In this document: piece by piece, positions 11,446 to 24,904 of the stretch | Numbering within the stretch: the first letter of the stretch is position 1 | Layout: the number at the start of each line of letters is the position of its first letter | From: Dactylellina haptotyla | Lineage: Eukaryota > Ascomycota > Orbiliomycetes > Orbiliales > Orbiliaceae | Direction: 5' to 3' | DNA: 64,000 nt | Assembly: GCA_031310005.1 (NCBI GenBank) | Contig: CM062384.1 | Location: forward strand, 3,224,001-3,288,000 | Program-made: the position numbers and the translations under genes | Notes under the pieces: model-generated | Database searches by the model: none | Told to the model about the DNA's origin: nothing | What the model saw: only the letters and a program-made list of their open reading frames with translations

Positions 11446-11964
11446 TTACTGGGACGAAGAACCAACAAGATGGACTCGACCACCTTGCCCCGCTGCGTAT
11501 TTGGCTCTTTCTTCTCCCATGATTTGAGCTGATGTTCTTACGGGTTCGATTGTGATTTCCGAAGATAGCGGTCTCATGCCATAGGGTACTGGTGCCGATG
11601 CTCTAACCGGATGGATAGTAACATCTGCAGAAAGAGGTCTCATCGCAAACGGAATAGTCGATGTCGTCCTTGCGTGGCCCTCTGCCGCATACTGAGGGGT
11701 GTGGAAATATTTTGGCTTCGTCTTCTCAGGTTCTGCTTCATTTGCCTTGGACTCACGTCTTCTTGACCGAAAGCTGGAGATCGAATGACGTCCGTTTCCG
11801 CTGCCACCTGAGAAACAGCTAGCGAAACTAATCGAAGATACCCGTCGCTGCATCTTGACGAAGGTTGAACTTGGGTCGTGGGGCATTGCGTCCATTTGTT
11901 CGGTATTCTCTGAGGTATCTGATGCCTTTTTATGTCGTCGAAATAATTTAGTACGAATGTGCAT
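11446..11964 (-). CDS. Small basic hypothetical protein with internal repeat
   Basis: Unrecognised 172-residue protein from a single exon. The N-terminus is basic (KLFRRHKK). The middle is Ser/Arg-rich and probably phosphorylated or disordered. The C-terminal half holds two copies of the pattern MRPLS-x3-TI-x-PVR-x-SA, about 27 residues apart, which supports real coding. There is no signal peptide or membrane segment. The ATG has a good context (ACC before it) and a pyrimidine-rich leader. It stands alone, with more than 7 kb of empty DNA upstream. I cannot assign a function; a regulatory or scaffold role of a disordered protein would be speculation. Confidence 0.6.
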   Translation of the reverse strand: MHIRTKLFRRHKKASDTSENTEQMDAMPHDPSSTFVKMQRRVSSISFASCFSGGSGNGRHSISSFRSRRRESKANEAEPEKTKPKYFHTPQYAAEGHARTTSTIPFAMRPLSADVTIHPVRASAPVPYGMRPLSSEITIEPVRTSAQIMGEERAKYAAGQGGRVHLVGSSSQ

Positions 11965-14900
11965 GGTGAGAGAAAAGGGAAAAAAACTTTTTAAAGGTAT
12001 GGGATGGGTGTGTATTATATAGTCAAAAGTGATAGAAAGATATTAAGGCGAAGCATTAAGCTTGATCCGCGATAGCGTGGAAGCCGAAGAGAAATGGCAA
12101 GCCACAGAAGGTCTAGGGAACCAAAGCCGGGATGGAATGGTGGGTTGGAGATATGTAAAGACAGAAGGCCGGAATTCAAAGCTTGGTATCGAAGGTATAA
12201 CACCGGATTATTAAGGACGGCAACAAGAATAATAACACGGCAAAGCTAATCGTCCGCCCCCCTTCGAAAAGCAGGGCATGCATGCAGAGAAGAAAAAGTC
12301 TTTCTGTGTTTTCTTTTTGGAGAATGTACTTGAGATGTTATTGAAAGTTCCCCAGTTTCCATGTTACATATACCGATGTACCATATGGGAGACAAACAGA
12401 GAAATGGTTCGGGGTTTTCGTCCGAGGACAAACTATTTCATGGCTTGTTGTCTAGACCCAATATACTGGTACCAGGCTCATGCACATCAGAAAAACGGGT
12501 GTGGAGAGAGGGGCAAGGGTTGAGCTCATGTGCTCAAGCCAAAAGAAAAGAAAAAAATTACACAAGGCCATTGATTCAAAGAGGGGAAGTGCTCGGAAAA
12601 AGTTGCAAGAGCACCGCCAAAGTTGCTCTTTGACCTTCGAAGGTGGCGGCAGAAGTCAGCAGAGTACTTACAAAAATACAGTTTTGCAGCGTTAGATCAG
12701 AGGTGCCGTAAAGTACCACGAGCGCTGCAGCGACGATTGCAGCCGACATGCCGAAAGAGTTGATTGAAGAGACGATCGATACGTTTCGTGGATTTTTGGG
12801 AAGGGATCGATGGCTAATTGCGTGAGTGCATCACTTGCTTGTTTTCGCTTATTTCTCGGGTTAAATGGCGAGTTTTCGAGTAGGTGATCATGACCGAGAC
12901 TTCATGTCTTGCTTCGCGCCTTCTTTAAATATGAATTCGTGGACATCAACTCATCTAACCCTTTGCGATTACTATTTGCCCAGATGTAAGATGCGATACA
13001 ATTGTGATAAATTTAGTGCGCAGTTTGCATTCGCAGCCGAAAAACAACCTTATCTTGCTGTTAGTTGCTGCGCGTGAGAACACCCCGGTTGCTGCGCAAA
13101 TTTTATTTAGGCGTGGAGAAAATCAGCTGAGAGCGACCGGACCCCACCGACGAATACCATTCCTGAGCTCGGGTTTGAGATCCGAGTTGCTTGACAGCTC
13201 AGATTTGAAGGCTTGGAGACGCGAGGACGGAGCTGTAGCTCTGTTTTGAAAGCCAGCGGCGTCCCCGGCAGGCTTGAACCGGTATGGTCCAGACCCAAAT
13301 TGGCTGCTCCCTTGGAAAAGGAAGGATTATTGCCATTGGCTGGGTGGAGACATCCTCATAATTTGAGTTTTCCGTCGTAATCTACGGGATTTTTCTCCAC
13401 CTCAAGCCAAGAAAAAGTTTTTTTCTAGCTTCATGAATAGAGAGTTGTTAAGCCTAAGCACCCGCACTGACGATTTAAATGACGGACTGTCTGGCTGTAC
13501 AGCTGTGATTCGATATACATGAAGTTCGTGCATCAGTCTAAGGGAGCTCTAAAAAAGTAAACTTTCTTGGGGATGATGGCATGGCTGTGATCCAAGAAGC
13601 CGCAGCCCACGTTTTTCTCCCAGTTTTGTGGGCTCATCCGAAAGTTCGGCTGAACTGGAGAGTTCCTTTCAATTGGGCTTTACTGGCGGTTGTCAGGGTT
13701 GCCCGTCACTTCAGCTGGCAAGGGCTTTCAAGGTATTTGCCTTTTTCGATGTAAGGCCCTTGGCGGCCACTAAACGTGCTTCGCAACATGATTGGGCGCC
13801 GCTCTACCGGAGAGCAATTGACTTTCGGTCTAAATTTTCATAGGGCTGACCCTTCGTGTCAAGAGGCATGGAGGAGCATGTCATAAGCAACAATTATTGG
13901 CTATTTGATCTCTTTTAATAACAAGGGTTGCTATTGAGAAATCGCGATCGGAAAAATGAAAATCTGATACACCGGACGTTGGGGTTTCGGCATCCTTAGC
14001 GAATACAATTGTGTCGTTATCAAGACTCAGAAATCATTTGGCAACAGCTGGTCTCCCTGTTATGAAACTTTTGTTATCCAGTTACATCCCAAAACCAGGC
14101 TTGTCGAGTCAACCGGGAATAAAAAATACCGATCGTTTTAGTAACCCCGGCTAAATGAGATAAGAAAATGTTTTGTATGGCCACATGGCCAATGTTCAAA
14201 CTCCCACATGGCTCGTTTGAACTCTTTCTATCTCTTTGGCCAGACCTATCGACAGATAAGGTCTTACCTAGAAGCATCCTCGATCTTAGATATAGGCTAA
14301 CCCATCGAAGGTTTGCGATCTTGTTTGAGAGAGCAAAACAACTTTAAGTACCGAGATTCGCATGGAAATATCTCGGCATCGATCTCAAGATTCGGATGGC
14401 CTAGGTATAACCATGGGATCTAATACCTGATGCGTGAGATTTTATCGATATCATCCTAGTTGTAGTCCCTTAGATGTAAGTTCATTTATGGCAGTTTAAC
14501 TGGTGACGCGGACGAGTTTCATCCTTACTATAGTGCTATTGGACATTTGTAGGGATAATCTGCTTCCGGCTTCCGAAGCATCGCAGATATCCACGGGTTC
14601 ATCTCATATGCCTTGGCCGCTGAGACTAGTAGGTGGAGGTGAGGTATCTCTCCTAGTGATCAATTGATAACCTGCGCTTTCTAAACTGTGATCCAACGGA
14701 TGAGATCGTCTGAGATTCGAATCTGTGTTTTGTCGTGCTTAGAACTTCAAGTGGTTTGCATAAGAGGCATACCTCATTTGCATACGCTTAAATATTCTTG
14801 TAGTAGATACACCACAGCTACAGTAGTAAATTCTTCTAGAAGAGTCCTTATTAAGTCAAGGGAGGGGCATTAATTCTTTTGTTCAAAGCTACACAGAATG

Positions 14901-17900
14901 AAAGTACCAAGATTATAGCAGTATTCGCAGAAGGGAGACGTTGGCTTGCTTACCTTAGCGAAAATTTCAAGTTTCGTGGAGTTCAATAGTTATTTCCCGA
15001 AGTCGATATACCTATTCTTTTCTTTGAAACAGCGTCCTTGATAAAATTACCTATCGGTAACCATACTAACAGAGCCTTAGGCGAATCATAAGGGATTGGT
15101 TTTTTCATGGAGTGCAAATTAACCTATAGGCAACTGTCGAACCCTTGAGATAAAGATTGCCGCAAGCGAATCCTTCACACAACCACGACCGCACATTCGT
15201 ACATCTAGACACGTGCACGCCTCTCTTGGCTGGATTATATTCATATTCGCGGAGCATATTGCTCTACTCAACTAAATATTCGGCTGTGTTATCGAGGCTG
15301 TGGTAATATTTAGCAGTCGCTATACCTAGTAGACAAGTGTTCAAGATCGATAGACGAATCATAAGCGAACAGGTAAATACTCCACATGAATCTGCTCGAT
15401 GCACGATGACCTTTTCCGCTTTTAGTCTAATTCTTCTTCACCTGCTCCTACAGCTGCCTGAACCCACTTTGGGTCTCCTTTGTTCCTCTGCATCCAACTA
15501 AACTACTCAGGTACCTACAGCGATTGGACAAAATAAGATATACGCAGAAGAGACGCGTAGAAGTCATGTAGTCGAGATCCTGAAAGTTTCATACCTCTTT
15601 CTAGAATCTGTTCGTTTCACCAATCAGGCGGGTGAAGTTGCTATACCCATCCTGTAGGATGGTGACCGTTTTTTTCACCGGCCTATGCTTCAAGTATCGG
15701 CGATGGTGATCTGGTTGGATTAGGAACCGATTTGCTGATCCCTTATTTGAAAATAAATGAGTTTCCGGTGTATTTATGTATCTTTTCGCCGAACTATGGA
15801 TTTAGGAATGCATTAACTAGGCTCCTTCATAGATCAACCTACGAACTTGAGATGTTCCTGGAAATCTCAAGCGACACGAGCGCATAGTAAATACATAACA
15901 AGGGAGCTACAGTGAAATAATACGTTATCTACAGGCTACCGTGGTTGCTTGCCGATATTTCCACTGCAATGGCTGCCTGAAGATATGCTCCCGGAAAGCG
16001 GTTTATCCTTTGATAGCCAGCCCACGAATCGACGTCCATTCGTATGGTCACGGATAATAGCCTCTAATAGCAACGAAACGAAGCCTAGCGCTATGACACA
16101 ATCTCCTGTACAGATACACAACGGTATTGTTAACAATCTGAATATAAAACAAAAACAATGCAGGTATCCCGTTCGGTATGCATGTATATGATGGCACAGC
16201 AGTTCAAACAAACAGAAGTTGAAGCGACCGCGAACAAGTCAATTTACTGTGCCTTGACGCAACGATGCTTTGCTTCTGAGGAACTCACTCACCAGCGAGC
16301 GATTCCTAAGCAAGAGAGGTAGGGGAGTATGAGCAATCGAATTTTGAGCCGCATATTCGAATATTTTTCATCACCAAAAACTGTGTTGGAGCTGTTTGTT
16401 GGGCTAAAAAAAGAAGCGGCATGTGAATGCTGAGGGAGCACACGGGTTGACTCCGCCAGAACGCCACAAGCATCATGTCCTTTTATCCAAGAAACCTGAA
16501 TTTCAGGCTTCAAAACCCTGCCCCAGGGATGAGGGTCCCACGATCAATTTTGTTACTGGATCGAGACCCAGGTTATAGACGATACACAGCTACGCAGATT
16601 AAGGCAATGTGCAAGGTTTTTGCCAACATGTTCGTAGTACTTGGAAGTTTTCTCGGGATTCTAATAGACTATACTATAGCAATAAAAAGAAATAGGCAGC
16701 GGCGTTCACGTCCGCTTTCCGATGATCTGGGGCCCATGGGTGGGCGTCCAATCCACCGTGCTTCTTTTTGCCAATAACGGATCCACGGACAAACAAGTAG
16801 ATTCGTCGACTGTATTTGGTGCCCTCCTGCAATCCAGAACGCCGAATATTGATCGAACGCTACGCGAATCACCAACTTTTTTGATACCAATAGCGTTGGA
16901 AAATATGCATGGGTTATGGCAAATCCCGCATCCCAGTCCGATACTGGCGATCCACCTGCTGTGCACTTTGTTCATCTGACCGAATAGGTGGGGTTGCTTG
17001 AGGCTTAAAATTCGACGGGCAATTGGCTGGTTTGCTGTTGGCTCGTCACACCACAACCATTTGTCATATTGAAATTGAGGTCAAGGAAAATGTGAGTGGG
17101 AGTTTCCCCACTTTGTTAGGCGATAATCAAGGAGGCGAAAGTAACCTGCAGAAAAGTCGCTCGGTAGGAGTTGCTCAATAGTTAGTAACTGGTACATAGG
17201 CTCGCGGAGCATGCAGGAGCACTCGCTTTACATCTGCAAATCCGCCGATAGTCGAGATCAAGGAGACTGGATTTCCGTTTCTGATGTGGGCCCTTCAGGC
17301 ACCCAGAAACAAGGCAAACCCTATATCCGCGAGGGCACAAGTCAAGTTAACAAACGTTGTTCGATGTCGACTTTCTGACGGCTTCTATCCTGCGCGAAAT
17401 CCTGTGGATCTTTCCGAAAGGATCCTCCGACATTGTGCTACACCTCGTCTCTCGCAAGTGCTGACGCCAATTGATCGCGAAATGTGTGTTAAATGAGCTG
17501 CTACCTCGAAAGTGGCGGGGCACACGATTGAGTTGAATAGTTTCCGGAATCAAAAAGAAAAGAAAAAGCTACAAAAGCTACAGTTCAGCGCGCGGAACCG
17601 GATTGCTTCTGCTTTGGACCTTCAAAATTAGATTGGGGAGACTTTTTTGCCTCCACAATTGACGTTATTCCCTGCCAGCTGAATCCAGTTTGGTGAGTTT
17701 TTTATTGAAAATTGAGGCTCTGTTGCTTCATTGGGAAATCAGACCACCTGAGTCCCATTCCAGAAACCAGCTTTGCAGGACAACCTGCGAGCCTGCTACC
17801 CATAGTGGATCCTGAGCCGCTCGGAAGATGAGGGCGCGGGTTTGTTCGCACCTCCCCCCAAAATTCCAGATCCTTGCCTTTATGATATGACGACCCCTCC

Positions 17901-19167
17901 AAACAGAACAAACAGTTCCGACAAGGACAAGGGGGAGATCGGGCCAGTTAATTGATCTTGCTTCGCAACTCGGAGCGGCTAGAATCAAACGAACTTTTTG
18001 TTTCTCGAGTAGACCTTCTTGAAAACGAACCTTGAAGTTGAGGATGGACAATGGATTGTGGACAGGGTTTTAATCAACTAGCTTGGTCACCGAGGCACTT
18101 GATTGCATAGTCCCAGACTGGTCCGAGCTATTGTTGGACTCATATCCTTAATTGCCTATTCAATTGTTGTCGCACAAACTTGTGAGGGGGAACAGGGGCC
18201 TGAGGTCGACCTATTGCCAGCCTCCGCAAGCCCGCGAGCTCAGCTATTCGGGTTAGCCCATTCAACGCAAACCGCCCAAAACGACGTCCTCAAACTAGAG
18301 GTGCTCGCACTTGCGACAGGCACTATTTATGCACTACGCACATCAGTGAAATCTAACAGTTAGGTTTGGCCGCAGCCCGGGCTTCACTTCCCCTTGGTCG
18401 GAACCCTGTTCTCACTTTCCCGTCCCTGATGTGTCTGTCCTGCCTGGGATGAAGTATTCGCAAAGCTTGAACTCGCTCCCGAGAAACAAATGTCTTGAAA
18501 GATGCCTTCCATGCATGGCGCCTGCAGGAATACCCCCATTGAATCGAGAAAACGCAGAGCCAGATGCTTGCGCCCTGCCCTGACCTGACTGTCGTGGGGC
18601 GCGCAGCATGTCCGCTACTGTTTATCGAAAGAGTGGGTCCAAAGATTAATTAGGACTTTCCAACCACCGTTTCTCGTCCCCAGATATCTGACTGCTATGA
18701 GGCTCGAGGGGAAAAATTCCGCGAGGTATAAGATACCACCCTCCTGACCTCGGTCTGCCCTTTTGCCTTGTGGTTTTCCCCGAATAATTCAGATCAAACA
18801 ACTAGCCTTTCAGTAAATATCTAAGTCGGACTATATTACTTCATACTATCATCTCATCGTCCTACCCGTGCTCCTGACCAGCTTTATTCGGCTCTTTGCA
18901 TGAGACCCGAATTTTTGGAACCAGGCTATACGAGCTGAGCTTCTAACCCGGGCCACATAGTTAGGCTCATTTACGCAGGTTAATACTTGGTAAGTAGACT
19001 CCATAGCCTTTCCAATGAGCATTTGAATTATATTTAAGTACCGGCGAGATGCGCTTGTGACTTTTTGCATGTTCTTCGTTAAGAGAGAAGCCTGCATTCC
19101 CGGAAAGAAGTTGGGGCTAATACCGGCCGTAATCCATAGCACATCATTATTTACTAGTCCCGTAAAT
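11965..19167. other. Long gene-empty region
   Basis: About 7.2 kb in which I find no supportable gene. Open frames are short, out of context or lack an ATG. One example is the TTG-started frame at 18103-18363, which looks like a signal peptide by chance. The part from about 14.3 to 16.0 kb is AT-rich and could be a decayed element. The last 0.5-1 kb before 19168 is likely the promoter of the C2H2 gene. No terminal repeats were recognised by eye. Confidence 0.4.
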
Positions 19168-20865
19168 ATGGAGACTCCTACCTACTGGACACAAGGCTAT
19201 CCCAACAGCCTATCTCAATACAGTAATAATCCAAGGTCACGAACTGTAGACATTGGGGAGCATAAACTTGCCCTTCCAGTACAGACTACAGCCCAGCACC
19301 CCCTAGAGCGGTTTAATGATGGAGAAAATGCTTTACCTATGGGCTTAGTGCCAAACCCAGTTCATAGGTATCAAGCAGTAAGTAGCTCATCGATGCCAGG
19401 ACTTGATTTTAGTCCGGTGAGTACGGTTGAATTACAAGACGCGGGATCATGGAACTCTTCTCTACACGACGACGATCAGCGTAGCTCGTCTGCGGATAGC
19501 ATCGCATCTTCTACACAGAGAGACTCTATCTCGTGGCACAATACTGCGATTTCAGGATACAGATCGAACTCCATCGCCATGGCCTTCCAGGAACAACCCG
19601 AAACCACATATTATTACAAGCCATCCACGGAGGTTATCGATCCTAACCTGACCTTAAATAACCAGGAGCCGGACATGTACGGATACAAGGAACCAACTAT
19701 TAAATTTGAGTTCCCGTGCTTCTTACCTCTTGAGGATGCCGAATACGAGCACGAGCCTTGCTCACCCCAATCGCCAACTGGAACATCCTACTCTCATTAT
19801 GAACATGATCACAGCGTCGGGCTCCATATACCGTTACAGGACTTCAACAACTGGGGGGCCCGCAAAGTACCCGTCACTCGATCACAGTCACATAACGACA
19901 GCCAGGGCCAACCGCAAACTTCTTCCAGAGGCTCCGGTAGCGGCGCTCGAAGCAATAAGTCTGCTAGGACTCCTCTCTCGCCAACTTCGACGAAGAAAAT
20001 TGTGAAACGCAGAAGCTCGTCTTCAAGCAGCGAAGAATCACATCCAAAGCCAAATAACAGACCGAAGACATACAAGAGAAAGATTCCGTTTTATGCCTGC
20101 GAAGAAGAAGCGTGCAAGGCCAGACGAGCGATCTTCAAGAACAAATCTGAACTCAAGTATGTTGAGGCGCTCCATGTTATCCAAACACTTGACGATCGGA
20201 TTTACTAATAGTATAGTCGTAGGAAACACACGGAGACCCAACACACAAAGCCTTACATCTGCATTTGCGGCTTTGCCAATTGCACCCATCGCTTCGGGGC
20301 CCGCAATGAGTGGAAACGACATATTGCAACTCAACATCTCATGCTTTTCAAATACGTTTGCGATCACCAAGACTGTGTTGAGAAAAACAAGGCGAAGACA
20401 GTCTTCAACCGCGCCGATCTCTTCATGAAGCACCAAGAAAGAATGCATTCTCCATTTGATATCTACGAGCGTTCTCCAGATGACCTTGAGGTCATTGCCT
20501 GGAGAAAGGAGATGAAAGATACGAAGAAGAGATGCGAGACTCTTCGAACACCGCCTCAGCGGATGACTTGCGGCTTCTGCTCAATGGTATTCCAGCATGG
20601 TGATAGAACATGGTGTGAGTTGACCGACCATGTTGGTCTCCACTATCAGGCCAATGACGAAAGTGTTCAGAACGGCTACAAAGATGACTTGGATCTTATC
20701 TCCTGGATGAAGGAGAATAATCTTATTAAGTCTGAGGACGACGCAATGGACGCCGAGTCCGAGACGCCGAGCAGCAGGAAGAGTCGTAAGCACTCGTATG
20801 CTTCTTCTTCTTCTACTAATTCTTCAAGTGCGAGGCAAATCAAGCAGGAGCATATGGAATTTTAA
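19168..20865 (+). CDS. C2H2 zinc-finger protein, putative transcription regulator
   Basis: Likely nuclear DNA-binding protein of 545 residues with two exons (19168-20156 and 20217-20865). The intron has a CTAAT branch-like element and falls inside finger 1. The first 300 residues are Ser/Pro/Tyr-rich and disordered, with a basic Ser-rich stretch near 285-305 that could act as a nuclear localisation signal. Three fingers follow: C311/C316/H334/H339, C347/C352/H365/H370 and C378/C383/H402/H407. A further Cys-x2-Cys with two later His lies near 450. Such closely spaced four-residue Cys pairs are typical of a Pezizomycotina group of uncharacterised regulators. The C-terminus is acidic, then Ser-rich. 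The frame is open upstream to 19057, but the ATG at 19168 begins the conserved-looking part. Target genes are unknown. Confidence 0.8.
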
Positions 20866-23188
20866 TCCTTTTTTTACCCCTTATACCTCTGCACATCTCT
20901 TTTACTTAGTAACTTCTTTTACCGGCGTTAAAAGTTTATTCTCCATTTCGTCATTTAATACATAATACTCGTTGAGTTTTGTACATGAGCTACGATTTTT
21001 CTTTGCAGCGGGATTCTCAATTCTTCTTATTCTTATTATCGCGAGGCATTTATGGATGGACATTCACATCATCATTTTGGGGATAAATTCGGCATAGGGA
21101 TGGGAAAGGATATCATTACGAAGGATTTTGGATTACCTTTTTTTGTCGGCGTATGCGTATTACTTGGCTTTCGTTCTGGGCTTTTCTCTTTTCATTTTGG
21201 GAAGGAACGACACACCCTTCCCCTTTACTGTATGCGCATGTATGCTTATTGAGGAACTAAACACCTGGTGTGAAAAACAAAACGAAAAACATGTATGCAA
21301 TGATAATTATGAATTTGGTCCGCTCTTCAAACAGATATCCTCCCGCTGATAGCTTCGCCCTTTTGTGTTCTTGGCGATTCGGTTTCTGGCCGCCATCAAT
21401 ATCAGTGGAAAAGTGCAAAATGAGGCTTTCTCTCGATGCTGATTCGCCCATGACTGACAACACCAGATTGCTCCTTTCAGCTCTGCTTTTTTGCCACATG
21501 CATGATGCGAGAAAGGAAACGGAAAAAGAGCAGAGAAAAAGGTTGACAAGGGATCGATCTATATGCAGGCCGAGATATATCCAGCGCGCGACAATAATTA
21601 TGTGATCGAAAACGGACCTTTAAGTCTAGACGGAAAGGCGATACGAGGGCTGTTTAAGATTTGCTACCAATGATGCCCGTGCACGATTTGGGGAAACTCC
21701 CAAACGACAACCAGCTGGCACAGCTTGAGCTCGTTTCCCCAAACCGTCTGAGACTCAGACGGCCTGGCATGCACCCAAGTAAGCGCGATCAGATTTTTTC
21801 TTGCTCTCGACCCGGAGAAAGAACGAGCCAAATATTGCCTGAAATCACAAAACGAGACCTGAAATTCCGCCTCCAACTATCTCCGTCCACACCATCTTTG
21901 GAGTTTGCATTTATGAGATTTGAAGTGGTGTCGCTAACCTGCAGCAAATCATTCGAGCTGAGTCAATTGATCATGACCACGATCAAGCCATGCCAGGGAG
22001 ACGGGGGCTTGTAAGGACGACGAGGGGCTAGGCTTCGACTGAAGCGGTCATATTTGCGAGGAATCCGCAAAGAAATATCAGTGGGTCCTTGCAGCTGCAG
22101 CTCTCCACGACCACGACCGGATACCCATGCCACAGAACAGAGCGTCGGAATGGAATCGCACTTCGGGGTACCGGTGGGAATGAGCAAACTTATCGAGATG
22201 GGCCGGGGTCATTTGCACTTTTGGCGGCGCAGTTCGCTCGTGAGAGATAGTTTAGGTCCCAACACAGCATCGTGTCCGATGCCGTCCGACTTTTAGACTT
22301 CGGACTGGCGCATGATCACCGTGCAAATTAAGTTAGAGACGACTATACAATGCTTCGTGTACTTTATGACGTTGCACGTCGGCTAGCCGACGCATCCCGG
22401 CGAAGGTATTTAGAACTAACGGACTCATTATTCCTGTTCGAATCGATTCGCTCTCGCGAGCGATAAGAGGTGCCCCACACCGGCCTGTATCACCAACACT
22501 TGGCGCCGCCGCAAAGAACGCAAGAAAAACGCAACTGCGCGAGAAAAAAAAGGAATTTAGGACGTTTTCACTAGATTGCGACGCGGTGGATGCCTGATGA
22601 ACTGGCGAACGATTACGTTAGCATATTTGGGCTCATGATACTGCCTGAACACCCGTTCCGAGGATTTTCTTGATTTTATCCCGGTTGGAATATTGAAGGA
22701 TCAGCTCGGCTTGGGCTGGGATTGAATTGGGTATATTTGGCTTGGGCCGACCTTCTTTCCCAGGACGAGAAACCGTCCGTTCCGAGGGCTTGCTTCTATC
22801 TATTACATATTATTTCCAATAATTAATCATTGGGCTCTCCCGTGCATTGAGGCTCCGGTAGTATGGGAGCTCGAGGGCGCTTGATGTGACCCTCGTCATA
22901 CTCGACGGCTGAATGGTGGAGGCTATGCATCTATGCGGCAACCTCCATAACTCTCGGGTAATCTTGCCGTCCAAGGTTCAACCGACAAAATGCCAGCGAA
23001 TTGCCGACATTTGAGCAGAGCCGCATTTTTTCAGCATCCACAACAGGTATCTGAGTTTTTAGAATCCGGAGGCCCTCTGATATCAAATACTTCTATGCAT
23101 TGGCTTCTTTCCTCATATATTTTCGCTAGTGTTGTATCGCTAGTAACTTGTACGAATAAAGCGGTCTAATCCAGACTCACAGCCTACT
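20866..23188. other. Convergent intergenic spacer
   Basis: About 2.3 kb between the C2H2 gene and the phospholipase C gene, which converge. The first 400 bases are T-rich and look like 3' untranslated sequence. Several short open frames near 21.0-22.3 kb have no motifs. I see no gene or RNA here. Confidence 0.4.
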
Positions 23189-24904
23189 TTACACCTTTTC
23201 CACATGAATGAGCAGCACACCGTCGGTTTCCCTTCCCTTCATGTCAAACAGCTTCAAATAGCCGTAGCCAGATTTCAACCTGTCCAAACGAACGCAAGCC
23301 CAAGCAGATTTGTCGTCCTTTCCAAACTCGTCGTCGTACACCTTGAACTTGACAAAAGCTAGCTTCTCCACCACCCCGCTGAGTTTGAAGTGTAGTTGGT
23401 TCCTCTTCTCCCATCGGTAGTTTTGCCCTTTCCCGTGCTTAACCTTATCCTTCTGTTTGACAGTCTGAGAAACGTGGACAATGACCTTGACGTAAGGTTG
23501 GAAGTCTTTCGCCTTTTTATCGCCCTTCGGCAACGGGATCGATTGCCCAGCTAGGATCGAAACCTTGAGATCCACGTGTTTTTCGAGATCTTTGATCCCC
23601 ACTGCGGTTTTCATGTTAGGTAGATGGCTCTGGGGTTTTAAAACGAACCCGCCAGTACCGGCAAACATGGCCTCGTTGAAGGTGATGCCCTTGTCCACCT
23701 TCTGCCAGTTCAGCGCTACGAGCTGGGCTCCTCGACGCCAGAAGTCCTGCGGGTTAAGATTAGAGGAAGAAATACGGAGGCCGTGTGGGTAGACTCTGGT
23801 CAAGAAGTGCCTGTTGTGTTGGAACAGAGCATCCGCCTGAGCTTCGTGAAGGCTGTTGAACTTCTTTTCGGAGAAACTGAACACGTGGTTTGGACGGGTG
23901 GAGACCGCATCGGTGAACGATTCTGCGAATTTCATAGCGGAGGCGTATACACCGAGTGCAGAGAGAGCGGCTGAAATTTTCACTTTCGGCGCCTTTTTCT
24001 TAACTTCTGGGTCGGTTTCCGAATCGTCGTCATCGGCAATAGACAAAGTTTTCGTCTTTTCCGCGAGAGATTGGATGGCTGGGCCGGCTGGACCGCCCGG
24101 TTGAGCATCTGGTGGGAGATATTTGACCTGTTTAAAGATTGTCTTTGAGCATAACGATGTCAAAGAGAATATATATTGCATGTATTAAGCATATCAACAA
24201 CCCCAAGGAGCAAAGACTGAAAAAGAAAATGCGATTTTGATCGCTACTAGACTCACCTTGATCAAAAGCTTATTCTTTAGGAGGCCCGGGGGCGGCAGTC
24301 CCTTCTCAGCAACATTCCATCCTTCAAGCTCTCCTTCCATTAACTTATCAACCCAGGCAGTCCTCATAATGTTGACCATCTTTTCCTGCTGTTCCATGCT
24401 CGCATGGCATTCTAGACTGACAATTACGGGCAAATCTGAGTGAACAAACGCGTGCTTTCCAATAGCTTCGCACACATCCTTGAAGCTGATAGCCTCCGTG
24501 AGGGTCCAACCATGGTCGACCTTGGGCTCGCCATCGTCCCCGTCCCAAACATCGATTTCAACACAACGGCAAGCGCGATCCAAGGTATTGACGTATCCCT
24601 GAACAGTAGATTTTCCGTAGAGCTGGTGGTCAACTAGGTAGGTGTTGTGGCTTGATGAGATGAAATATGCAGTCAAAGGGTGGCTGAAGTCCAGGTCTTC
24701 TGCCGGTGGCGGGAGTATCGCATTGTTCGCCGGGGCGCAGAATTCTTCCACGAATTTATCAAACGTCGCGCCTTTACCCGCTGTTTTGTGTATGTGAATA
24801 AGTTCCTCGCGAAAGGCTTCGGAGGCTATTTTGAGAGAAGCTTGACTTTGGTTCGATGAGCCTACCCCGCCGCCGACCTCAGCTGTTGGGGCTACTGTTG
24901 CCAT
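23189..24904 (-). CDS. Phosphoinositide-specific phospholipase C
   Basis: Intracellular enzyme that cleaves phosphatidylinositol 4,5-bisphosphate into diacylglycerol and inositol trisphosphate. Two exons (24904-24257 and 24127-23189) give 528 residues. The X-box shows SSHNTYL with catalytic H86, VEIDVWDG with the metal ligands E116 and D118, and HGWTLT with the second catalytic H131. A linker at about 220-260 contains an acidic DDDDSETD run. The Y-box starts near 300 with FSFSEKKF and includes NPQDFW and the GGFVLKP strand. A C2 domain (LKVSILAGQ onward) fills the C-terminus. No PH domain is seen and the N-terminal EF-hand region is short, so this is the small fungal type and not the long Plc1 type. 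All key residues are present and the gene is intact. Confidence 0.93.

Noticed and set aside
18103-18363. 86-codon frame resembling a signal peptide
   Set aside because: It starts with TTG, has no ATG and shows no domain after the hydrophobic part.
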